Assembly: GCA_937952135.1 (NCBI GenBank)
Contig: CALFYL010000307.1
Span: forward strand, 1-35,828
DNA: 35,828 bases
Direction: 5' to 3'
Source: an uncultured Planctomycetia bacterium
GTDB lineage: Bacteria > Planctomycetota > UBA1135 > GCA-002686595
The notes beneath the pieces were generated by a model, which saw only the letters and a list, made by a program, of their open reading frames with translations, was not told where the DNA came from and ran no database searches. The position numbers and the translations under genes were made by a program. Below are positions 10,177 through 17,212 of this stretch, in pieces (positions within the stretch are counted from its first letter, which is position 1; the number at the start of each line of letters is the position of its first letter).

Positions 10177-12594
10177 TCAAGGTCGCTCGAGGAGTTTCGG
10201 CGCCACGGCCGCCGCGGGGCGGTTCTGCAGCGTGAAGCTGCGGTCGACCGCGTTTCCGTGGTCCGCGTCCGTGGTCCAGTTCCAAAGAAACACCGCTTCC
10301 GGCGCCTCGCCGGACGCGTGCAGGCGCTCGAGCGCGCGGCCGAACGCGAGCAACAGGCGCTCCTGCTCGCTCGTGTCGTAGCTGCCTTGCGCCGCGCGCG
10401 GATCGCGCCACGCCTCGGTGGTCGGCGCGAAGCCCGCGCGCATCAACCACAGCGGCTTCGAGTGCTGCTGCGCGACCCGGCGCGCGAGCTGCACGTGCGA
10501 ATGCAACAGGCTCTCCGCGCCCGCGTCGTTCGGACGCCCGAACTCGAAGAAGCTGTTCGTGACGTCCTGGCTCAGCGCCAACGCAACGGCGTCGAGCTGC
10601 TCCCACAGCTTGAAGCTCTGCGCTTCGCCGTCGAGCACCGCCTGGTACGTCAACGCGCCCGAGAACGAGCCGCGCGCGGCCGCGACCACGTCGCTCCAGC
10701 TCGAGACCACGGGCTCGGACACTCCGGCGCGCGCGGCGCGGACGGTTCGATCCGCGAAGCAATACGCTTCCGCGCCGCCGAGCTCCGCGAGCCGTGCGTA
10801 GTGCTCGACGCTCGCGCGCAGCTGCGAGAGGATCTCGGCCGATTCCTGGGGAGTCGAGAACCGCAGCGGAAAGGCGGCAAGTCCGCCCGAGCTCGACGAC
10901 CACAACTGCGGCGCGAGCACCACGCGCAGACCCGCGGCCCGCGCCGCGCGCATCGTGAGCCACAGCGCCGCGTCGCTCGTAGCTCCGTCGAAGGGGCCGG
11001 AATTCGCGACGAGCCGCGGACGCGCGAGGTCGTCGACTTCCCAGGCGATCGGCGCGAGCACGACGGCGTTCGCGCCGAGCCCCGCGAGTGCGGTGAGAGC
11101 CTCGTTGCAGGCCTGCGATCCGTAGCCGTTGCCGCGCGAGCGGTCGGGATCGGGCGCGGCGAGCAAGTGGACGCCGCGCAGCGCTTCGGCAGCCGTTCGT
11201 TCGGCCGCGCGAGCCGTGCGCGCGGACTCGAGGTGCTCGCGCGCGGACTTGGCGAGCTCGCGCACGCGGGCTTCGAACCTCGCGCGGTTCACAAGCTCCG
11301 CGACGCGCCCGGTGCGCCACGCCTCGGCGAAGGCCGCGGTCGGCTCGCCTTCGAGTGCGAGGCTCAACGCGAGCGCACGAAGCGGCTGGTAACTGTGCGG
11401 CGAGGCGCGGTGCGCCGGCGCGAGCACGCTCTCCAACGTCGGCTCGCCGCCGGACGCGGAGCGCAGGGCCGATTCGAGCGGAGCGCCGAACCACACGCCG
11501 CTCGCGAGCACGCCGACGGCGTCGAGCACCCACGCTTCGCGCGGCTCGCCCAGCGCGAGCGTCGCCAGATTCCGCGCGAAACCCGCACCGAAGTCGTGCA
11601 ACTCGGCGCCCGAGAGCAGCGCGTGCACTTCCCCGCTCCGCACTCCGCGGGCGCTGAACTCCCACGCGCCCGTCACGGCCGCGAGGTCCTCGATGCGCGA
11701 CCACAGGTGCACGCGGAGCGGCGCCGCGCCCGAGTTCGCCATCGAGTCCGTGCTTGCGCCCGAACTCGGGGGCGCGCCACACCAGCCTTCGACGCGCCTT
11801 CGCACCTCGCGCAACTTCCCGCGATAGCCCGCCAGCGCCTGCGCGTCGAACTCGCCGTGCAACTCCCACGTGACGTCGCCTTCGACCTCCACGCGCGCGA
11901 GCTCGCTGCGCAGGTCGCGCAAGCGCGCACGCACCGCGAGGTCCGCCACCACGCCGCGCGGGTCGCCCTCGGCTTGGCGCGAAATCCGTCCCGCGCGCCA
12001 CGCGACCCAACCGCGCCGCGCGCGCGGCTCGAGCGAACTCACGAGCGCCGCCGCGTGCTCGGCTCGCGGCGCGAGGTAGACCTGCAGCGGCCACTCGTCG
12101 CGGTCCGGATCGGGAAGCGTGAGCAGCACGCCGTCGCCTGGCGCCGAGTAGCGCTCGCCGTCGTACCAGAACGCGCCGAGCCCCTCGAACACGATTCCAT
12201 TGCGCTGCGCCACTTCGCCGATGCCCGGAAAGCTCGCGTCGGCGATCCAAATGTGCGCCGCGCCGCCGTCCTTGGCGCGTCCGCGCGAGAACGACACGCT
12301 CCAGCGTCCGCGTCGCTCGAGCTGCGCGGCCAGACTCTCGAGGCGCGTGAGGTCGAGCCCCGCGGGCGCGACCACTTCGATCCGCTCGGCGCGGCGGATC
12401 GAGTCCTGGCGCGCGTCCTGCGCTTCGAATCCGTCCTGGGGGCCGCAAGAGACCGCGGCCAGAGCCGTCAGGCACAGCAGCGCAGCGACGGCGCGCGCGC
12501 CGGGCAGCGTCCTCCGAGGCGCGGCGCCGCTCCGAATTCGACCTGCGCCGCTGCTCTCGGTGCGACCTCGCGGCCGCGGCTCACGAATCCCCAT
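10177..12594 (-). CDS. Lipoprotein with C-terminal GH113-like TIM-barrel domain
   Basis: The 805-residue protein has a long basic n-region, a hydrophobic stretch and a lipobox-like LAAVSC with Cys 50. From about residue 474 it resembles the GH113 family of TIM-barrel glycoside hydrolases: GVHLLAAPD, then YGSQACNEALTALAGLGAN, AARAAGLRVVLAPQLW, a GGAEAYCFADRT segment where the family carries a catalytic Glu, LWLMRAGFAP, and a final EAVFLWNWTTDADHG. GH113 enzymes known to me are beta-mannanases. The middle (about 290-400) has the look of a peptidase-like fold lacking its metal site (ELHDFGAGFARNLATLALG, then LDAVGVLASGVWFGAP); this is weak. The ATG at 12594 sits 9 nt after a TACACT box. Longer starts would run into the divergent gene at 12662. 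The stop lies 17 bp before the recG start. Activity uncertain because the second catalytic Glu is not obvious. Confidence 0.7.
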   Translation of the reverse strand: MGIREPRPRGRTESSGAGRIRSGAAPRRTLPGARAVAALLCLTALAAVSCGPQDGFEAQDARQDSIRRAERIEVVAPAGLDLTRLESLAAQLERRGRWSVSFSRGRAKDGGAAHIWIADASFPGIGEVAQRNGIVFEGLGAFWYDGERYSAPGDGVLLTLPDPDRDEWPLQVYLAPRAEHAAALVSSLEPRARRGWVAWRAGRISRQAEGDPRGVVADLAVRARLRDLRSELARVEVEGDVTWELHGEFDAQALAGYRGKLREVRRRVEGWCGAPPSSGASTDSMANSGAAPLRVHLWSRIEDLAAVTGAWEFSARGVRSGEVHALLSGAELHDFGAGFARNLATLALGEPREAWVLDAVGVLASGVWFGAPLESALRSASGGEPTLESVLAPAHRASPHSYQPLRALALSLALEGEPTAAFAEAWRTGRVAELVNRARFEARVRELAKSAREHLESARTARAAERTAAEALRGVHLLAAPDPDRSRGNGYGSQACNEALTALAGLGANAVVLAPIAWEVDDLARPRLVANSGPFDGATSDAALWLTMRAARAAGLRVVLAPQLWSSSSGGLAAFPLRFSTPQESAEILSQLRASVEHYARLAELGGAEAYCFADRTVRAARAGVSEPVVSSWSDVVAAARGSFSGALTYQAVLDGEAQSFKLWEQLDAVALALSQDVTNSFFEFGRPNDAGAESLLHSHVQLARRVAQQHSKPLWLMRAGFAPTTEAWRDPRAAQGSYDTSEQERLLLAFGRALERLHASGEAPEAVFLWNWTTDADHGNAVDRSFTLQNRPAAAVAPKLLERP

Positions 12595-12603
12595 CTTCGC
12601 AAC

Positions 12604-12609
12604 AGTGTA
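12604..12609 (-). promoter_or_regulatory. Candidate -10 box (near-leaderless) of the GH113-like gene
   Basis: The minus strand reads TACACT, ending 9 nt before the ATG at 12594. No clear -35. It is half of a divergent promoter region with the box at 12649-12654. Confidence 0.4.
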
Positions 12610-12648
12610 GCGAGCGCTCCGCATTGGACCTCTGCCACGGACCTGAGC

Positions 12649-12654
12649 TAGATT
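12649..12654 (+). promoter_or_regulatory. Candidate -10 box (near-leaderless) of the BamE-like gene
   Basis: TAGATT ends 7 nt before the ATG at 12662. A TTGGAC at 12624-12629 could be a -35, though the 19-nt spacing is long. Confidence 0.4.
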
Positions 12655-12661
12655 CGTCGCC

Positions 12662-13018
12662 ATGACGGCTCGAACTCCCTCGTCGTGGCGGCGCGTCGGA
12701 CTCTCGCTCGCGTTGCTCGCGCTGGTCGCATGTCAGTCGCGCACGCTGGCGACGCGGCACATCGACATCGGCCCCGAGACGCTCGAGCGCATCGAACCGG
12801 GTTCCGGGCGCAAGTTCGTGCTCGCCGTGCTCGGCGAGCCGCTCGAGAAGGTGCAGCTCGACGACGGCATGGAGCTTTGGAAGTGGGCGCTGCGCGAGCG
12901 CGAAACCGCGAACGGCGGCGTGCTCTACCGCGTCGAGAGCGAGCCCGGCGCGCGGGCGGATCGCCGCGCCTACGTCGAGTTCAAGGACGGCCGCGTGCGC
13001 CGCGCCTGGCGCGACTGA
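12662..13018 (+). CDS. Small BamE/SmpA-like lipoprotein
   Basis: The 118-residue product has a textbook lipoprotein signal: basic n-region, hydrophobic h-region and lipobox LVAC with Cys 24. The mature part is short and resembles the SmpA/OmlA (BamE) fold: LERIEPGSGRKFVLAVLGEP corresponds to the helical 'G.s...V...LG.P' element, followed by ELWKWALRE, a strand-rich stretch and a final YVEFKDGRVRRAW. BamE-domain lipoproteins sit in the outer membrane and help the Bam complex or other envelope assemblies. It is monocistronic, divergent from the GH113-like lipoprotein and convergent with the TPR lipoprotein 58 bp downstream. The fold call is based on pattern only. Confidence 0.7.
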   Translation: MTARTPSSWRRVGLSLALLALVACQSRTLATRHIDIGPETLERIEPGSGRKFVLAVLGEPLEKVQLDDGMELWKWALRERETANGGVLYRVESEPGARADRRAYVEFKDGRVRRAWRD

Positions 13019-13076
13019 ACGGCGAACGGCGCTCCGATCGACACCGCGCCTGAAAGCGTGGCGAGCGGCCAGACGA

Positions 13077-14516
13077 TCAGCCGTCGCCTTTGGGGTCCTT
13101 GACCGGGTCGTCGCTCGGCTCCTGGGGCGGAACCTCGGACGGAACTTCCGGCGCCGGTTCGCTCGCCGCCGCGGCAGCCTCGGCTTCCGTGAGCCGCTGA
13201 CGTGCGTCGCGGAACTCCGGGTAGACCAGCAGCACCTGGCGGAGGAGCTGCGCGCGTTTCCCGGCTTCCTCGGTCGCGACCGCCTCCTCGTACAAGGCCT
13301 GCGCGCGCGTCACCGAGTCCTGCAGGGAATCGCGCCGCGCGATCACGTCGCGGAAGTACCCCAGCGGGCTCGCCTCGAGCAGCGCGTCGTAGGCTGCGAC
13401 CGCTTCCTCGAAGCGGTGGTCGGCCTCGATCGCGCGCGCCGACTCGTAGCGGGCCGTCAAGCGCGCGTCGATGAGCCGTTCGCGCTCGCTCGCGAACACC
13501 ACGGCTTGGCGCTGCGTCAGGGCCTCGCCGAGCTCGATCTCCTTTTCCGCCCCGTCGAAGTCGCCCTTCATGATGCGGCGGTCGGCTTCGCGCAGGTGCT
13601 CGGCGGCGCGCTCTTCGATCTTCATGCGCTCGAGCCCCGCCAGCGATTCGGCGTGCTCGGGGTCGAACAATGTCGCGATGCGGTACTCGTTGCGCGCGGC
13701 GGCGTACTGGCCGGCCTCCTCGAGGTCGGAGGCGATCAGCGCCCGGTTCTCGGCGCGCAGCGTCGCGGTTTGCGAGCGACGGTGCTCGGCGCGCTCGTTC
13801 TCGTCGTACTTCAGCGTCGACGAGAAGTGGTGGGCGGCTTGCTCGAGCCAGTATTCGTTCAGCGCGCGCGTGCCGCGCTCGTAGTACGAGTCGCCCATTC
13901 CGCGGCGGTAGTTGAGCTGCAACAGCGCGCGGCCCAGACCCTCTCCCGCCAGGCGGTGGTCCTCGCGGTAGGCGAGCGCGACCTCGTAGCAGCGCACGGC
14001 TTCGTCGAGGTCGTCGCTCGCGTGCGCTTCGATCGCGCGGTCGACCCAGCGGCTGGCCAGCTTGTCCTGCGTCGCGGAGATCCAAGCGCGAACCTGCGGC
14101 GCCTCGGGCGCGAGCTCGTGCGCGGCTTCGAAGTGTTCCAAGGCCTCGACGTCCTGGCCCTCGAAGCTCAGCCGCCGGCCCTGCTCGAGGCGCCACGCGA
14201 CACTCGCGAGCCGCCAAGCGTCCTTCGCGTGCTCGTCGTCGGGGTTCTTGGCCGCTTCGTCGGCCGCGACGCGCACGGCCTCCTCGTAGCGGCCGTGCTG
14301 GACGAGCCAGGCCACGTCGCGGTCCGCCTCCGCCGTCCCCGTCGAGCTGCAGGCCGCGAGCAAGACGCCCGCGAGCACCGCGCTCGCGGCGAGTCGGCTC
14401 GCGACGGGCCAATTCGCGACGGGCCAGTTCGCGACGGCACGGCTCGAGATCGCGGGGCCGGCGAGCGGGGCGACCGAGGATTGCGGGCGCCGGGGCGCAG
14501 GGCGAGGCGAATTCAT
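13077..14516 (-). CDS. TPR-rich lipoprotein
   Basis: From the ATG at 14516 the protein is 479 residues, with a long n-region, a hydrophobic stretch and lipobox LLAACSS (Cys 56). The rest is almost entirely helical TPR-type repeats: RYEEAVRVAADEAAKNPDD, DVEALEHFEAAHELAPEAP, DDLDEAVRCYEVALAYRED, EEAGQYAAARNEYRIATLF and RFEEAVAAYDALLEASP. It ends in an acidic Pro/Glu/Asp-rich tail. TPR lipoproteins act as periplasmic scaffolds; no enzymatic motif is visible. A longer in-frame start exists at 14594, but it would add an Arg/Ser-rich stretch before the signal peptide. The n-region contains a tandem 15-bp duplication giving VANWPVANWPVAS. Downstream of lptG on the same strand but separated by 175 bp, so it may have its own promoter. 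Confidence 0.85.
   Translation of the reverse strand: MNSPRPAPRRPQSSVAPLAGPAISSRAVANWPVANWPVASRLAASAVLAGVLLAACSSTGTAEADRDVAWLVQHGRYEEAVRVAADEAAKNPDDEHAKDAWRLASVAWRLEQGRRLSFEGQDVEALEHFEAAHELAPEAPQVRAWISATQDKLASRWVDRAIEAHASDDLDEAVRCYEVALAYREDHRLAGEGLGRALLQLNYRRGMGDSYYERGTRALNEYWLEQAAHHFSSTLKYDENERAEHRRSQTATLRAENRALIASDLEEAGQYAAARNEYRIATLFDPEHAESLAGLERMKIEERAAEHLREADRRIMKGDFDGAEKEIELGEALTQRQAVVFASERERLIDARLTARYESARAIEADHRFEEAVAAYDALLEASPLGYFRDVIARRDSLQDSVTRAQALYEEAVATEEAGKRAQLLRQVLLVYPEFRDARQRLTEAEAAAAASEPAPEVPSEVPPQEPSDDPVKDPKGDG
14401..14442. repeat. Tandem 15-bp repeat in the TPR lipoprotein signal region
   Basis: Two near-identical units, GCGACGGGCCAATTC (14401-14415) and GCGACGGGCCAGTTC (14416-14430), differ at one base and are followed by a partial third unit GCGACGGCACGG. 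Being a multiple of three, they keep the frame and encode repeated residues in the n-region of the signal peptide. Copy number could vary between strains. Confidence 0.85.
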
Positions 14517-14691
14517 GCTGCGGGTAGGGCGTGGGCGGAAACGACGATGGGTCGAGCGAGGGTTCGAGGCGCCCCCCCGCTGTGGGACCCCCACTCTAGG
14601 GCCCGGGAGGCGCGACGCGAAGCGCGGAGGCGAGCACGCTGGGACGACCCGCCTCGCGCGTTCTTCCCCGGCGCCTGCGCGGCGCCGCCGG

Positions 14692-15795
14692 TCACGTCCG
14701 CAGGCTCTCGAAGAGCACGACGCCGAGGCTGCCGAAGGTCAGCACCACGATCCAACTCGACCAAAGGGGCGTCACCGAGCCCTCCATGCCCAGCGAGCGG
14801 GCGATGAAATCGCAGGCGAAGTACACGACGCACATCAGCGCGGCCAGCGCGAGCCCCTCGACGCCCTTGCCGCGCTCGCGTCCGAAGAGGAACGGCAGCG
14901 TGATCAGGAGCAGCACGAGGTTCGCGAGCGGAAACGTGATGTTGTAGTGGAACAGCGTCTGGTACTGGAGGTTGTCGGGGTCGCGGCTCGCGAGACGGTT
15001 CAGCTCGGACAACGAGAGCTCGAGCGCGCGGCGGTCGCCCTTGTCGGCGAGCAGCAGGTCCTCGGGCGTGAACTCGATGCCGTCGAACCACTCGAGGCTT
15101 CGTTGCGACGAGGTGTCGCCGGTCTCCTCGCTCATCACGCCGCCCTCGAGCGCCCAGCCGCGCGCGCCGCCGCTGTCGACGTAGAACGCGCGCCGGGCGG
15201 AGAGCGACACCACGGTCGGGCCGCGCCGGCCCATGATCCACATCTCCGCCACCTCGCCCTTGTCGGGGTGGAACTCCTTCGCGCCGAACACGTTGCCGTA
15301 CACGTCGCGCGAGCGCACGTTCTGCAGGCGCCAGCCCTCCGTGTGCGTGTCGAGCAGGTGCTGCAGTCGATCGCGTTCGGGGCCCAGCGTGTTCGTCGCC
15401 GTCTCGCGCAGCGCGATCATCCCCAGCGCCGCGAGCAGACCTCCGAGGAACATCGGCGCGACGGTTCGGCGCGCGCTCACGCCGGCGTTCAGGCACGCCA
15501 CGAGCTCGTTGTGGCGCGTCAGCTTGACCACCGTGAACAGCGCGGCGCTCACCGTCACGAAGGGCGCGACCTGCAGGAACAGGAACGGCGTGTTGAGCGA
15601 GTAGTAGCGCAGGATCCAGGCCGTGGGCGCGGGCCGCCCGTCGGGCCAGGGCGCGAAGTAGTCGAGGTTCGAAGCGACGTCGATGATGATCGCGAGGCCC
15701 ACGACGAGCAGCAGGCTCGTGAAGTAGGCGCCGACGAAGAGCGCTGCGACGTAGCGGTCGATGTGGCCGGCGGGGCGGAGTCCGAAGAGGCGCAT
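14692..15795 (-). CDS. lptG: LptG/LptF family LPS export permease (second gene)
   Basis: The 367-residue protein has the YjgP/YjgQ family layout: three N-terminal membrane helices (about 14-38, 65-90, 108-128), a periplasmic beta-rich domain and three C-terminal helices (about 285-365). Family landmarks are IDRYVAALFVGAYFTSLL at the N-terminus, KLTRHNELVACLNAGVSARR between helices 2 and 3 (the coupling-helix region that contacts the LptB ATPase), and FPLANLVLLLITLPFLFGRE. LptF and LptG form the inner-membrane part of the transporter that pulls lipopolysaccharide out of the membrane. It starts 12 nt after the other permease gene. Which of the two is F or G cannot be settled by eye; I call this one G by gene order. 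No lptB, lptC or lptA is in the window. Confidence 0.9.
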   Translation of the reverse strand: MRLFGLRPAGHIDRYVAALFVGAYFTSLLLVVGLAIIIDVASNLDYFAPWPDGRPAPTAWILRYYSLNTPFLFLQVAPFVTVSAALFTVVKLTRHNELVACLNAGVSARRTVAPMFLGGLLAALGMIALRETATNTLGPERDRLQHLLDTHTEGWRLQNVRSRDVYGNVFGAKEFHPDKGEVAEMWIMGRRGPTVVSLSARRAFYVDSGGARGWALEGGVMSEETGDTSSQRSLEWFDGIEFTPEDLLLADKGDRRALELSLSELNRLASRDPDNLQYQTLFHYNITFPLANLVLLLITLPFLFGRERGKGVEGLALAALMCVVYFACDFIARSLGMEGSVTPLWSSWIVVLTFGSLGVVLFESLRT

Positions 15796-15807
15796 GGCGT
15801 CGGCGAA

Positions 15808-16941
15808 TCAGCGCCGGAGCGTGAACCACGTGAGCACGGCGCCGAGCAGCGTGCCGACCATCGTCGCGCCCCAGGCCGCGAGCCACTGCGGCGCGACGTC
15901 GGAGTTGACGAGGCCCTTGCCCAGTCGCATCGAGAGCAAGTAGTAGACGAGCGCGTAGAGCACCGCGGCCGCGAAGGCCGCGAGCTGCGAACCGCGGCGC
16001 AGGATCAGGCCGGTCGACGCGCCGAGCAGCAGGAACATCGGGCACACGGCCGCGAGCGCGCGCCGCGCGTGCAGCTCGTAACGCACGTTCTTCATGTCCT
16101 TCGCCATCACATACCCGTCGGCCTGGGTCTTCGACGCCAGCGCCTCGCGGCCCTCGCTCGCGATCAGCTCCTCCGAGCGCGCGAGACGGCGCTGGAGCTC
16201 GCGGCTGGTCTGGTACTTCCAGTCGTGGCGCCGGCTGGCGTCGACTTCGAAGAGCTGGTCGAGGTCGAGCTGGATGCGCGCGTTCCCGCCGCGCACGTCC
16301 GCGCCGGGCCCGACCCAACGCGGCCACTCCAGGTCGATGGTCATCGTCGCGCCGTCGGTGTGGAAGCTCGCGCTGTCGGCGAACACGCGCCGCGCGGGAT
16401 CGTCGCCGCTCTCGGGAACGTGGACGCAGACCTGCTCGAAGCGGTTGCGGTCGAGCGGGTCGCGGCGCTGCGAGGAGAGATAGAACTCGCCGAACTTCAG
16501 CTCGGTGCGGCCCGGGCTCAGCGAGCGCAGCAGGCGCACGACGGAACTCTTGGTGTAGTCGCGCTGGTGGAACTTCGTCTTCGGCGAGACCTCGGTGGCG
16601 AGGAAGTAGAGCGCGCCTGCGAGCGCGAGGGCGAGCCCCGCCGCGGGGAGCAGCATGCGCAGCGGGTGCACGCCGGCCATGAGGATCGCCGTCCACTCGT
16701 TGTCCGCCGCCATGCGTCCATAGGTGGCGACGAGCGCGAGCAGGAAGCCGATCGGCAGCAGGTACGGGATCAGGTCGACGAGGACCAGCGGCAGGAAGCC
16801 GAGGATCGACGCCATGCCGACGCCCGAGAGCTTGTGGAACGCCTGAACGAGAATGCCGGGGATGGCGATGAAGGCCATACCCGCGACGGCGAACGTCATG
16901 CCGACCACGAGCTGGCGCAGCAGATAGCGCTCGAGCGTCAC
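15808..16941 (-). CDS. lptF: LptF/LptG family LPS export permease (first gene)
   Basis: The 377-residue protein shows the same fold: N-terminal helices (about 10-35, 45-70, 95-115), a periplasmic domain and three C-terminal helices (about 295-373). MTLERYLLRQLVVGM is the typical start, and MAADNEWTAILMAGVHPLR is the cytoplasmic coupling segment. Together with the next gene it would make the heterodimeric permease of the Lpt machine. The start is a GTG at 16941, chosen because it begins the conserved N-terminus and sits 6 nt after a TACCAT box. The gene is divergent from an LPS-type kinase and acyltransferase, suggesting a lipid A/LPS biogenesis block. Presence of lptFG supports an LPS-containing outer membrane in this organism. 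Confidence 0.9.
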   Translation of the reverse strand: MTLERYLLRQLVVGMTFAVAGMAFIAIPGILVQAFHKLSGVGMASILGFLPLVLVDLIPYLLPIGFLLALVATYGRMAADNEWTAILMAGVHPLRMLLPAAGLALALAGALYFLATEVSPKTKFHQRDYTKSSVVRLLRSLSPGRTELKFGEFYLSSQRRDPLDRNRFEQVCVHVPESGDDPARRVFADSASFHTDGATMTIDLEWPRWVGPGADVRGGNARIQLDLDQLFEVDASRRHDWKYQTSRELQRRLARSEELIASEGREALASKTQADGYVMAKDMKNVRYELHARRALAAVCPMFLLLGASTGLILRRGSQLAAFAAAVLYALVYYLLSMRLGKGLVNSDVAPQWLAAWGATMVGTLLGAVLTWFTLRR

Positions 16942-16947
16942 GCGGCG

Positions 16948-16953
16948 ATGGTA
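16948..16953 (-). promoter_or_regulatory. Candidate -10 box (near-leaderless) of lptF
   Basis: The minus strand reads TACCAT, ending exactly 6 nt before the GTG start at 16941. No consensus -35 at the expected spacing (TTCAAG is there). Confidence 0.4.
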
Positions 16954-17037
16954 GCGACGCGGAGCTCGAGCTTGAACGGTGCGCTTTCGGCGCGAAGCGC
17001 GCGTCGGCGCCCGCGCGTGCGCGAGACTCGCGTTCGC

Positions 17038-17202
17038 TAGCAGTCCGTTGAAGAAGTGCTCCGTGTGCGATTCCGACCCGGGCGCGTCGGATCAAGGAGG
17101 TCGGACCACAGTTGAATCGCGATTCAACGAGGATCCGCCGACGCCGAGCCGACGTGCTCCGGGCGCGGAAGCGCGCCGGATGACTTTTTCAACGGGCTGC
17201 TA
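17038..17202. repeat. 165-bp terminal-inverted-repeat element, copy 1
   Basis: The unit begins TAGCAGTCCGTTGAAGAAGT and ends ACTTTTTCAACGGGCTGCTA, imperfect 20-bp terminal inverted repeats. At 17111-17128 it carries a perfect 18-bp palindrome, GTTGAATCGCGATTCAAC, and further partial dyads (GCGTCGGATC against GATCCGCCGACGC). It encodes no transposase. A second copy lies at 19458-19621 in the same orientation, with three substitutions and one deleted base. The size and structure fit a MITE or other non-autonomous palindromic element. The outermost TA at both ends fits a TA target-site duplication. It sits between lptF and the kinase gene and abuts the kinase -10 box. Confidence 0.85.
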
Positions 17203-17206
17203 CGAT
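17201..17206 (+). promoter_or_regulatory. Candidate -10 box (near-leaderless) of the kinase gene
   Basis: TACGAT ends 6 nt before the GTG at 17213. Its first two bases are the terminal TA of the repeat element; if the element inserted at a TA, the box existed before insertion and only its upstream -35 context was displaced. Confidence 0.4.
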
Positions 17207-17212
17207 GCTCGC

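Noticed and set aside
10160..12475. recG frame left open far upstream, giving a 1468-residue fusion
   Set aside because: The extension is Arg-rich antisense-like sequence inside the GH113-like gene; RecG length and a GAGG before GTG 10159 support the shorter protein.
13019..13076. Terminator between the convergent BamE-like and TPR genes
   Set aside because: Only imperfect short dyads and no T-tract are visible.
14640..14691. GGCGCC-GCGCA-GGCGCC hairpin after lptG as a terminator
   Set aside because: Stem is only 6 bp with no T-tract; such dyads arise often in sequence this GC-rich.
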